Shown piece by piece: positions 12,481-21,530 of a stretch of DNA of 64,000 nucleotides. Numbering within the stretch: position 1 is the first letter of the stretch; every line of letters begins with the position of its first letter. Source of the stretch: Loripinus fragilis (lineage: Eukaryota > Mollusca > Bivalvia > Lucinida > Lucinidae); assembly GCA_964019695.1 (NCBI GenBank), contig CAXHUL010000257.1:744001-808000 (forward strand). The letters are read 5' to 3'. A model generated the notes under the pieces. The model had not been told where the DNA came from. It saw nothing but the letters and a program-made list of their open reading frames with translations, and did no database searches. A program made the position numbers and the translations under genes.

Positions 12481-14934
12481 TTAGCCCCCGACCAGAGCTT
12501 CATTGTGAGGCATTGCGTAAAATTTTCCGTCCCCCGAGTGCCGAGCAATAGCCCCTGAAAGGGCTTTCGGCACAATTTTCACGCCCTTATTTGAGCCACT
12601 TGTAGCCGAAGGAATTTTGCGCAAATGACTGAGAGGTGCTCCTGGGCACTGCTCATCACTTTGCAATAGGTTCCGGGGCTTTTGGCGAAGGTCACGTTTT
12701 CTCAAACTTTGATGGCATTAGTGGGTGGGGTGTGAAAACCTCCGAATGCATGGTTCTCAGCTCCTGCTGTGGGCAGCAAGCCAATTTTTTTTCCAAAATG
12801 TTGACCTATAAAAGAGCTTACTCGGGTGTGAAAATTATCATTGTGCGCGCGTGCCCCGGACCGCAATTATGATATTTCCTGTTTTCCCATAGGGCCCAAG
12901 GCAAATGGGGATAGCGGTTGTACGCGCTTTCTAAGGCTCTGATCACTTTTAGATTTTGCACGCGGATAGGGCCAACAGAGGCGCAGGTATTGCCATGCGC
13001 ACCCGCCCGCAACAATGTTTCGATACCGAGTTATCGGGGTGTGGAAGTCCGCCACCCCGAAGCTTTACGCGCTTCCGTCTCGCGAACTACTATTTTCATC
13101 ATGCCCACACGGGCATCAGTTTGTAGTACGGGAGGCCGTCTACAAATGGTGAAAATTTCAAAGCGTTCCGTCGGGAAATTAAAAAGTTATGAGCATTAGA
13201 AGATCTTCCCATTAGGCCCCATTAGGCCACAGTAGCCGACCGGGCCTAAAACTTGCGCGGGTCACTTTCACGGACGGGCTCGAAACTGGTGCCAGAAGTT
13301 AGCCCCCGACCAGAGCTTCATTGTGAGGCATTGCGTAAAATTTTCCGTCCCCCGAGTGCCGAGCAATAGCCCCTGAAAGGGCTTTCGGCACAATTTTCAC
13401 GCCCTTATTTGAGCCACTTGTAGCCGAAGGAATTTTGCGCAAATGACTGAGAGGTGCTCCTGGGCACTGCTCATCACTTTGCAATAGGTTCCGGGGCTTT
13501 TCGCGAAGGTCGCGTTTTCTCAAACTTTGATGGCATTAGTGGGTGGGGTGTGAAAACCTCCGAATGCATGGTTCTCAGCTCCTGCTGTGGGCAGCAAGCC
13601 AATTTTTTTTCCAAAATGTTGACCTATAAAAGAGCTTACTCGGGTGTGAAAATTATCATTGTGCGCGCGCGCCCCGGACCGCAATTATGATATTTCCTGT
13701 TTTCCCATAGGGCCCAAGGCAAATGGGGATAGCGGTTGTACGCGCTTTCTAAGGCTCTGATCGCTTTTAGATTTTGCACGCGGATAGGGCCAACAGAGGC
13801 GCAGGTATTGCCATGCGCACCCGCCCGCAACAATGTTTCGATACCGAGTTATCGGGGTGTGGAAGTCCGCCGCCCCGAAGCTTTACGCGCTTCCGTCTCG
13901 CGAACTACTATTTTCATCATTCCCACACAGGCATCAGTTTGTAGTACGGGAGGCCGTCTACAAATGGTGAAAATTTCAAAGCGTTCCGTCAGGAAATTAA
14001 AAAGTTATGAGCATTAGAAGATCTTCCCATTAGGCCCCATTAGGCCACAGTAGCCGACCGGGCCTAAAACTTGCGCGGGTCACTTTCACGGACGGGCTCG
14101 AAACTGGTGCCAGAAGTTAGCCCCCGACCAGAGCTTCATTGTGAGGCATTGCGTAAAATTTTCCGTCCCCCGAGTGCCGAGCAATAGCCCCTGAAAGGGC
14201 TTTCGGCACAATTTTCACGCCCTTATTTGAGCCACTTGTAGCCGAAGGAATTTTGCGCAAATGACTGAGAGGTGCTCCTGGGCACTGCTCATCACTTTGC
14301 AATAGGTTCCGGGGCTTTTCGCGAAGGTCGCGTTTTCTCAAACTTTGATGGCATTAGTGGGTGGGGTGTGAAAACCTCCGAATGCATGGTTCTCAGCTCC
14401 TGCTGTGGGCAGCAAGCCAATTTTTTTTCCAAAATGTTGACCTATAAAAGAGCTTACTCGGGTGTGAAAATTATCATTGTGCGCGCGCGCCCCGGACCGC
14501 AATTATGATATTTCCTGTTTTCCCATAGGGCCCAAGGCAAATGGGGATAGCGGTTGTACGCGCTTTCTAAGGCTCTGATCGCTTTTAGATTTTGCACGCG
14601 GATAGGGCCAACAGAGGCGCAGGTATTGCCATGCGCACCCGCCCGCAACAATGTTTCGATACCGAGTTATCGGGGTGTGGAAGTCCGCCGCCCCGAAGCT
14701 TTACGCGCTTCCGTCTCGCGAACTACTATTTTCATCATGCCCACACGGGCATCAGTTTGTAGTACGGGAGGCCGTCTACAAATGGTGAAAATTTCAAAGC
14801 GTTCCGTCGGGAAATTAAAAAGTTATGAGCATTAGAAGATCTTCCCATTAGGCCCCATTAGGCCACAGTAGCCGACCGGGCCTAAAACTTGCGCGGGTCA
14901 CTTTCACGGACGGGCTCGAAACTGGTGCCAGAAG
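12481..14934. repeat. Satellite higher-order repeat, 3-monomer block
   Basis: A type-1 monomer at 12481 is followed by a type-2 monomer at 13299 (ACACAGGC, with extra private changes CATCATTCCC and CCGTCAGGAA) and a plain monomer at 14117. The next type 1 follows at 14935. Types 3 and 4 are missing. Confidence 0.8.
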
Positions 14935-17388
14935 TTAGCCCCCGACCAGAGCTTCATTGTGAGGCATTGCGTAAAATTTTCCGTCCCCCGAGTGCCGAGC
15001 AATAGCCCCTGAAAGGGCTTTCGGCACAATTTTCACGCCCTTATTTGAGCCACTTGTAGCCGAAGGAATTTTGCGCAAATGACTGAGAGGTGCTCCTGGG
15101 CACTGCTCATCACTTTGCAATAGGTTCCGGGGCTTTTGGCGAAGGTCACGTTTTCTCAAACTTTGATGGCATTAGTGGGTGGGGTGTGAAAAACTCCGAA
15201 TGCATGGTTCTCAGCTCCTGCTGTGGGCAGCAAGCCAATTTTTTTTCCAAAATGTTGACCTATAAAAGAGCTTACTCGGGTGTGAAAATTATCATTGTGC
15301 GCGCGTGCCCCGGACCGCAATTATGATATTTCCTGTTTTCCCATAGGGCCCAAGGCAAATGGGGATAGCGGTTGTACGTGCTTTCTAAGGCTCTGATCAC
15401 TTTTAGATTTTGCACGCGGATAGGGCCAACAGAGGCGCAGGTATTGCCATGCGCACCCGCTCGCAACAATGTTTCGATACCGAGTTATCGGGGTGTGGAA
15501 GTCCGCCACCCCGAAGCTTTACGCGCTTCCGTCTCGCGAACTACTATTTTCATCATGTCCACACGGGCATCAGTTTGTAGTACAGGAGGCCGTCTACAAA
15601 TGGTGAAAATTTCAAAGCGTTCCGTCGGGAAATTAAAAAGTTATGAGCATTAGAAGATCTTCCCATTAGGCCCCATTAGGCCACAGTAGCCGACCGGGCC
15701 TAAAACTTGCGCGGGTCACTTTCACGGACGGGCTCGAAACTGGTGCCAGAAGTTAGCCCCCGACCAGAGCTTCATTGTGAGGCATTGCGTAAAATTTTCC
15801 GTCCCCCGAGTGCCGAGCAATAGCCCCTGAAAGGGCTTTCGGCACAATTTTCACGCCCTTATTTGAGCCACTTGTAGCCGAAGGAATTTTGCGCAAATGA
15901 CTGAGAGGTGCTCCTGGGCACTGCTCATCACTTTGCAATAGGTTCCGGGGCTTTTCGCGAAGGTCGCGTTTTCTCAAACTTTGATGGCATTAGTGGGTGG
16001 GGTGTGAAAACCTCCGAATGCATGGTTCTCAGCTCCTGCTGTGGGCAGCAAGCCAATTTTTTTTCCAAAATGTTGACCTATAAAAGAGCTTACTCGGGTG
16101 TGAAAATTATCATTGTGCGCGCGCGCCCCGGACCGCAATTATGATATTTCCTGTTTTCCCATAGGGCCCAAGGCAAATGGGGATAGCGGTTGTACGCGCT
16201 TTCTAAGGCTCTGATCGCTTTTAGATTTTGCACGCGGATAGGGCCAACAGAGGCGCAGGTATTGCCATGCGCACCCGCCCGCAACAATGTTTCGATACCG
16301 AGTTATCGGGGTGTGGAAGTCCGCCGCCCCGAAGCTTTACGCGCTTCCGTCTCGCGAACTACTATTTTCATCATGCCCACACAGGCATCAGTTTGTAGTA
16401 CGGGAGGCCGTCTACAAATGGTGAAAATTTCAAAGCGTTCCGTCGGGAAATTAAAAAGTTATGAGCATTAGAAGATCTTCCCATTAGGCCCCATTAGGCC
16501 ACAGTAGCCGACCGGGCCTAAAACTTGCGCGGGTCACTTTCACGGACGGGCTCGAAACTGGTGCCAGAAGTTAGCCCCCGACCAGAGCTTCATTGTGAGG
16601 CATTGCGTAAAATTTTCCGTCCCCCGAGTGCCGAGCAATAGCCCCTGAAAGGGCTTTCGGCACAATTTTCACGCCCTTATTTGAGCCACTTGTAGCCGAA
16701 GGAATTTTGCGCAAATGACTGAGAGGTGCTCCTGGGCACTGCTCATCACTTTGCAATAGGTTCCGGGGCTTTTCGCGAAGGTCGCGTTTTCTCAAACTTT
16801 GATGGCATTAGTGGGTGGGGTGTGAAAACCTCCGAATGCATGGTTCTCAGCTCCTGCTGTGGGCAGCAAGCCAATTTTTTTTCCAAAATGTTGACCTATA
16901 AAAGAGCTTACTCGGGTGTGAAAATTATCATTGTGCGCGCGCGCCCCGGACCGCAATTATGATATTTCCTGTTTTCCCATAGGGCCCAAGGCAAATGGGG
17001 ATAGCGGTTGTACGCGCTTTCTAAGGCTCTGATCGCTTTTAGATTTTGCACGCGGATAGGGCCAACAGAGGCGCAGGTATTGCCATGCGCACCCGCCCGC
17101 AACAATGTTTCGATACCGAGTTATCGGGGTGTGGAAGTCCGCCGCCCCGAAGCTTTACGCGCTTCCGTCTCGCGAACTACTATTTTCATCATGCCCACAC
17201 GGGCATCAGTTTGTAGTACGGGAGGCCGTCTACAAATGGTGAAAATTTCAAAGCGTTCCGTCGGGAAATTAAAAAGTTATGAGCATTAGAAGATCTTCCC
17301 ATTAGGCCCCATTAGGCCACAGTAGCCGACCGGGCCTAAAACTTGCGCGGGTCACTTTCACGGACGGGCTCGAAACTGGTGCCAGAAG
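14935..17388. repeat. Satellite higher-order repeat, second 3-monomer block
   Basis: A type-1 monomer at 14935 (with private changes GTGAAAAACTCC and GTACGTGC), a type-2 monomer at 15753 and a plain monomer at 16571 make up this block. A 31-base partial monomer (17389-17419) then meets the telomeric tract. Confidence 0.8.
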
Positions 17389-17419
17389 TTAGCCCCCGAC
17401 CAGAGCTTCATTGTGAGGC

Positions 17420-17532
17420 TAGGGTTAGGGTTAGGGTTAGGGTTAGGGTTAGGGTTAGGGTTAGGGTTAGGGTTAGGGTTAGGGTTAGGGTTAGGGTTAG
17501 GGTTAGGGTTAGGGTTAGGGTTAGGGTTAGGG
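17420..17532 (+). repeat. Telomeric (TTAGGG)n tract 1
   Basis: About 18 perfect TTAGGG units begin inside a satellite monomer. The normal monomer reads TTGTGAGGC then ATTGCG; here it reads TTGTGAGGC then TAGGGTTAGGG. The G-rich strand is on +, as expected of a chromosome end facing right. Confidence 0.97.
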
Positions 17533-18475
17533 AATCAGTATTTTTGCCCGAGTGGAAGTGGTCGGAAGGATATGTGTATGTAATTGGGTTGGGGTTAAGT
17601 AAGGGTTAGCCACTTCACTGACCCTGGCGTAGGAAAGTGTTACTATTTTCAGTAAGTGTTACCGAACTTCTTTTTTCAAGGGAGACAACTTAACATTCTC
17701 AAGGGAGACAATAAGCATGATCAATATACGTATTATGGACGTTACATGATGTTATTACAAGAAATAGAAAATGCTACAATTGTGTTAGTGCTAGGGTGTT
17801 AGGTTAGGTTAGGTGTTAGGGGTTAGGTTAGGAGTTAGATAGGGTTAGGTTAGGTGTGAGGGTTAGGGTTAGGGTTAGTTTAGAGTTTAACTTAAACCCC
17901 CACCCTAGTGGAAGCATGCAAACATACAATTGTAAATAGTTGGGAGAGGGTTAGGGTTAGAGCGTTTATTTTGTGTTCTGTAGTAAGTTATTTTTTACCA
18001 AGACTTTGAAAATCACAACCCCAACCCTGACCCTCATTGGTCATATGGAGAGCAATTTTAGGGTCAATGGAAAATATCTAATGCATGTAATGGTAAGAGC
18101 TGTTAGGTGTTGTAGGTTGGTGTTAGGGGTTAGTGTTAGGTTAGGGGTTCGTTAGTGGGTTGTGTTAGGTTAGGTTAGGTTAGTGTTAGGGTTGGTGTTA
18201 GGGTTAAGGGTTGGTGTTAGGGTTAGGTTAGTGTTAGGTTAGTGTTATAGGGTTAGGTTGGGTTAGGTGTTAGGTTAGTGTTAGGGTGTTAGGTTTAGTG
18301 TAAGGTTAGGTGTTAGGGGGTTAGTGTTAGGGTTAGGGTTAGGTTAGGTATTAGGGGTTAGGTGTTAGGGTTAGGTGTTAGGGGGTTAGGGTTAGGGTTG
18401 GGTTAGTTTATGTATTAGGGGTTAGGTGTTAGGGTTAGGGTTAGGTTAGGGTGTTAGTATTTTTGTTATGGTTAG
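17531..18475 (+). repeat. ~945-bp subtelomeric block, copy 1
   Basis: This begins GGAATCAGTATTTTTGCCCG right after TTAGGG. About 350 bp of unique-looking sequence follow, then degenerate TTAGGG/TTAGGTTAGG/GTGTTAGG variants on either side of another unique ~250 bp (about 17885-18120). It repeats at 18476 and 19419. I see no supported gene; a 60-codon frame at 17973-18155 is merely shared by the copies. Confidence 0.93.
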
Positions 18476-19418
18476 GGAATCAGTATTTTTGCCCGAGTGG
18501 AAGTGGTCGGAAGGATATGTGTATGTAATTGGGTTGGGGTTAAGTAAGGGTTAGCCACTTCACTGACCCTGGCGTAGGAAAGTGTTACTATTTTCAGTAA
18601 GTGTTACCGAACTTCTTTTTTCAAGGGAGACAACTTAACATTCTCAAGGGAGACAATAAGCATGATCAATATACGTATTATGGACGTTACATGATGTTAT
18701 TACAAGAAATAGAAAATGCTACAATTGTGTTAGTGCTAGGGTGTTAGGTTAGGTTAGGTGTTAGGGGTTAGGTTAGGAGTTAGATAGGGTTAGGTTAGGT
18801 GTGAGGGTTAGGGTTAGGGTTAGTTTAGAGTTTAACTTAAACCCCCACCCTAGTGGAAGCATGCAAACATACAATTGTAAATAGTTGGGAGAGGGTTAGG
18901 GTTAGAGCGTTTATTTTGTGTTCTGTAGTAAGTTATTTTTTACCAAGACTTTGAAAATCACAACCCCGACCCTGACCCTCATTGGTCATATGGAGAGCAA
19001 TTTTAGGGTCAATGGAAAATATCTAATGCATGTAATGGTAAGAGCTGTTAGGTGTTGTAGGTTGGTGTTAGGGGTTAGTGTTAGGTTAGGGGTTCGTTAG
19101 TGGGTTGTGTTAGGTTAGGTTAGTGTTAGGGTTGGTGTTAGGGTTAAGGGTTGGTGTTAGTGTTAGGTTAGTGTTAGGTTAGTGTTATAGGGTTAGGTTG
19201 GGTTAGGTGTTAGGTTAGTGTTAGGGTGTTAGGTTTAGTGTAAGGTTAGGTGTTAGGGGGTTAGTGTTAGGGTTAGGGTTAGGTTAGGTATTAGGGGTTA
19301 GGTGTTAGGGTTAGGTTAGGGTTGGTTAGGGTTAGGGTTAGGGTTAGGGTTAGGGTTAGGGTTAGGGTTAGGGTTAGGGTTAGGTTAGGGTTAGGGTTAG
19401 GGTTAGGGTTAGGGTTAG
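18476..19418 (+). repeat. ~943-bp subtelomeric block, copy 2
   Basis: This is nearly identical to the block at 17531. Differences are confined to a few substitutions (CAACCCCGACCC for CAACCCCAACCC) and to repeat-number changes in the degenerate TTAGG part. It ends in an expanded near-perfect TTAGGG tract. Confidence 0.93.
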
Positions 19419-19420
19419 GG
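19326..19420 (+). repeat. Telomeric (TTAGGG)n tract 2
   Basis: About 95 bp of TTAGGG with a single TTAGG variant near 19381 join block copies 2 and 3. The equivalent boundary between copies 1 and 2 (near 18470) has only one TTAGGG, so the tract has expanded or been added here. Confidence 0.92.
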
Positions 19421-19873
19421 AATCAGTATTTTTGCCCGAGTGGAAGTGGTCGGAAGGATATGTGTATGTAATTGGGTTGGGGTTAAGTAAGGGTTAGCCA
19501 CTTCACTGACCCTGGCGTAGGAAAGTGTTACTATTTTCAGTAAGTGTTACCGAACTTCTTTTTTCAAGGGAGACAACTTAACATTCTCAAGGGAGACAAT
19601 AAGCATGATCAATATACGTATTATGGACGTTACATGATGTTATTACAAGAAATAGAAAATGCTACAATTGTGTTAGTGCTAGGGTGTTAGGTTAGGTTAG
19701 GTGTTAGGGGTTAGGTTAGGAGTTAGTTAGGGTTAGGTTAGGTGTGAGGGTTAGGGTTAGGGTTAGTTTAGAGTTTAACTTAAACCCCCACCCTAGTGGA
19801 AGCATGCAAACATACAATTGTAAATAGTTGGGAGAGGGTTAGGGTTAGAGCGTTTATTTTGTGTTCTGTAGTA
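19419..19873 (+). repeat. Subtelomeric block, copy 3 (truncated)
   Basis: This follows the 17531 block to the sequence TGTTCTGTAGTA, then switches abruptly to GGGTTAGGG at 19874. Roughly the last 490 bp of the block are missing. The truncation at a telomeric tract mirrors the satellite truncation at 17419. Confidence 0.9.
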
Positions 19874-19892
19874 GGGTTAGGGTTAGGGTTAG

Positions 19893-19930
<38 letters not shown>

Positions 19931-19992
19931 GGTTAGGGTTAGGGTTAGGGTTAGGGTTAGGGTTAGGGTTAGGGTTAGGGTTAGGGTTAGGG
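19874..19992 (+). repeat. Telomeric (TTAGGG)n tract 3
   Basis: This is 119 bp of TTAGGG with two early variants (GGGGTTAGGG and GGGTTTAGGG), then perfect repeats. It directly precedes the 23.3-kb unit, and the junction reads TTAGGG then TATAGGAGGG. Confidence 0.96.
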
Positions 19993-20031
19993 TATAGGAG
20001 GGAAACGAAGATGCCCATTGCCCAAGTTGCC

Positions 20032-20141
20032 CATTGTCACTCATTGGTTGTTCATATCACGTGATCATTTTGAAAGAAAATAATTTTCATTGGTTGTTTC
20101 GATCACGTGCTTGTTCAGACCATTCTGTACGTCGCCATATT
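20032..20141 (+). promoter_or_regulatory. Putative promoter of gene A, copy 1
   Basis: Two tandem modules about 46 bp apart each pair an inverted CCAAT box (TCATTGGTTGTT) with a CACGTG E-box. The E-boxes lie at 20058-20063 and 20104-20109. A YY1-like CGCCATATT (20133-20141) follows. The module ends about 60 bp before a consensus splice donor, so transcription probably starts between 20110 and 20170. I see no TATA box. The promoter lies within 150 bp of a 119-bp telomeric tract, so telomere position effects are plausible but inferred. Confidence 0.5.
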
Positions 20142-20486
20142 AAATTTGATTCGAATGAGATGAAAGGATTCATTGTTAAACAGAAGCTGTGATCATCGGT
20201 AAGTCAATTAGTTTATAAAAGTAATATGCTTTAAAATGAATGATAATTAATTCTTGAATATCGAGCATGGCTTATCAACTATGATTGTGCTCATTAAATA
20301 AATTATGATTGTGATTATTAAACACTGTTTTCACCGATAAAAAGAAGAGAATGCTGGTATCAATGATGATAGCTATTGTAGTGATGATGGAGATGATGAT
20401 TTAGATTTATATACTATTTGAAATGTAATTACCATTTAGAGCTTTAGTTTTGTTTTATCCTCCAACAATACATGATAAAAACGGCT

Positions 20487-20543
20487 ATGATGATGATGAT
20501 GACGGCTATGATGATGATGAGGGCTATGATGATGATGAGGGCT

Positions 20544-20591
<48 letters not shown>

Positions 20592-20600
20592 GTGAGGGCT

Positions 20601-20666
<66 letters not shown>

Positions 20667-20667
20667 T

Positions 20668-20714
<47 letters not shown>
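20487..20714 (+). repeat. (GAT)n microsatellite
   Basis: Nearly uninterrupted GAT/ATG triplets carry a few GAGGGC and GTT interruptions. The tract reads as poly-Asp, poly-Met or poly-Ser depending on frame and is not a gene. The second unit copy has 18 bp more. Confidence 0.97.
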
Positions 20715-20716
<2 letters not shown>

Positions 20717-20739
20717 ACCCTATTCACCTTTTTCTCACA

Positions 20740-21440
20740 TTGATACTGTGTTAACCTATTAACCTTTACCCACCTTAACACACTTAGTCATTTTCCCTTA
20801 ACCAACCTTTACCCACTTAACCTCAACAGACAAACCAATTACTATTTACCCACCTTAACACACTTAGCCATTTTCCTTAACCCATCTTTACCCACTTACC
20901 CTCAACAATCGAACCAATCACCCTTTACACACCTTCACCTACCAGCCCTTACCTGGTACCCTTTACAACACCGACCCCCTTATCTTTACTGCATTTACTG
21001 ATTACCCTGAACCCTACCTTTATCCACTTATATTTGCGTTAGCTAATAGTCCTTTACCCACATTAACCCACTACCCCTTGGTGGGTTAGCATATTACCCT
21101 CTATCCACCTTAACCCACTAACCCCTACTCGGTAAACTTGTTATCTTTTACCCACCCTTATCCACTATATATTTACTGAGTTAACCAATTGCCCTCTGCA
21201 CACCTTTACCCGCTCATCAGTACTAACCCTTACCATATTACCGTTTACCCACTTTCACCCACTTTTCTTAACTGTGTTCAGCTTACCTGTACGCAGTAAC
21301 CCTTACCTAGTTAACCAATTACCCTGTTCCCGCCTCAACCCATTTATATATGCTGTGTTAACATATTACCCTCTACCCATTTTGAGCCATTTATCTTCGC
21401 TGGTTTAAGTGAACACCCTTAACCTACCTTTACCCACCAG
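20740..21440 (-). repeat. Degenerate telomere-like repeat, inverted orientation
   Basis: The region is dense in TTTACCCACCTTAACC, CCACTTACCC and TAACCAATTACCC variants. Their G-rich strand is on minus, opposite to every TTAGGG tract in the window. It forms most of the gene A intron. Confidence 0.75.
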
Positions 21441-21475
21441 CTCATATCATTGTATCTTTTCAGGTCAACAGAGAA

Positions 21476-21526
21476 ATGAAGATCCCTTTGCATTCTGCAG
21501 AGTATTGCCAAAAAGAAACTACTTAG
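21476..21526 (+). CDS. Upstream ORF of gene A, 16 codons
   Basis: An ATG 13 bases into the presumed second exon opens a 16-codon frame ending in TAG at 21524-21526, four bases before the gene A start codon. Its ATG has A at -3. Such a close uORF could lower translation of gene A or feed it by reinitiation; this is inference. It is identical in the second unit copy. Confidence 0.4.
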   Translation: MKIPLHSAEYCQKETT

Positions 21527-21530
21527 CATC

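Larger units (their letters stand above)
1..17419. repeat. 818-bp satellite array, about 21.3 monomers
   Basis: Head-to-tail near-identical monomers recur every 818 bp; two are 817 bp (those starting near 1030 and at 10846). Taking TTAGCCCCCGACC as the monomer start, monomers begin at 213, 1030, 1848, 2666, 3484, 4302, 5120, 5938, 6756, 7574, 8392, 9210, 10028, 10846, 11663, 12481, 13299, 14117, 14935, 15753, 16571 and 17389, the last truncated at 17419. Monomers differ by scattered single-base changes, several shared at fixed spacing. Each monomer has short open frames on both strands (93, 78, 74 and 65 codons), but these are kept open only by array homogeneity. I see no gene in the array. 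Confidence 0.97.
20199..21463 (+). other. Putative 5' UTR intron of gene A, copy 1
   Basis: The donor ATCG/GTAAGT is at 20199. The acceptor is a pyrimidine-rich stretch ending TGTATCTTTTCAG at 21463, giving a 1265-bp intron. The start codon lies 68 bases into the next exon. The intron is filled by a (GAT)n microsatellite and a degenerate CCCTTTACCCACCTTAACC repeat. There is no transcript evidence. Confidence 0.6.

Noticed and set aside
213..17289. Recurrent open frames of 93, 78, 74 and 65 codons in every satellite monomer, on both strands
   Set aside because: They overlap on opposite strands, have no protein-like features, and stay open only because the array is homogeneous. Some monomers break them (the one at 1030 by a small deletion).
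1..17419. CRISPR array or tandem RNA-gene cluster (5S, snRNA, histone)
   Set aside because: Monomers are contiguous without spacers, and I found none of the conserved rRNA, snRNA or histone sequence landmarks.
17343..17609. 88-codon frame with poly Val-Arg
   Set aside because: It reads through the TTAGGG tract; the repeat content explains it.
20450..20762. Poly-Asp, poly-Met and poly-Ser frames (also at 43734-44083)
   Set aside because: They are the three readings of the GAT microsatellite, which lies in a presumed intron.
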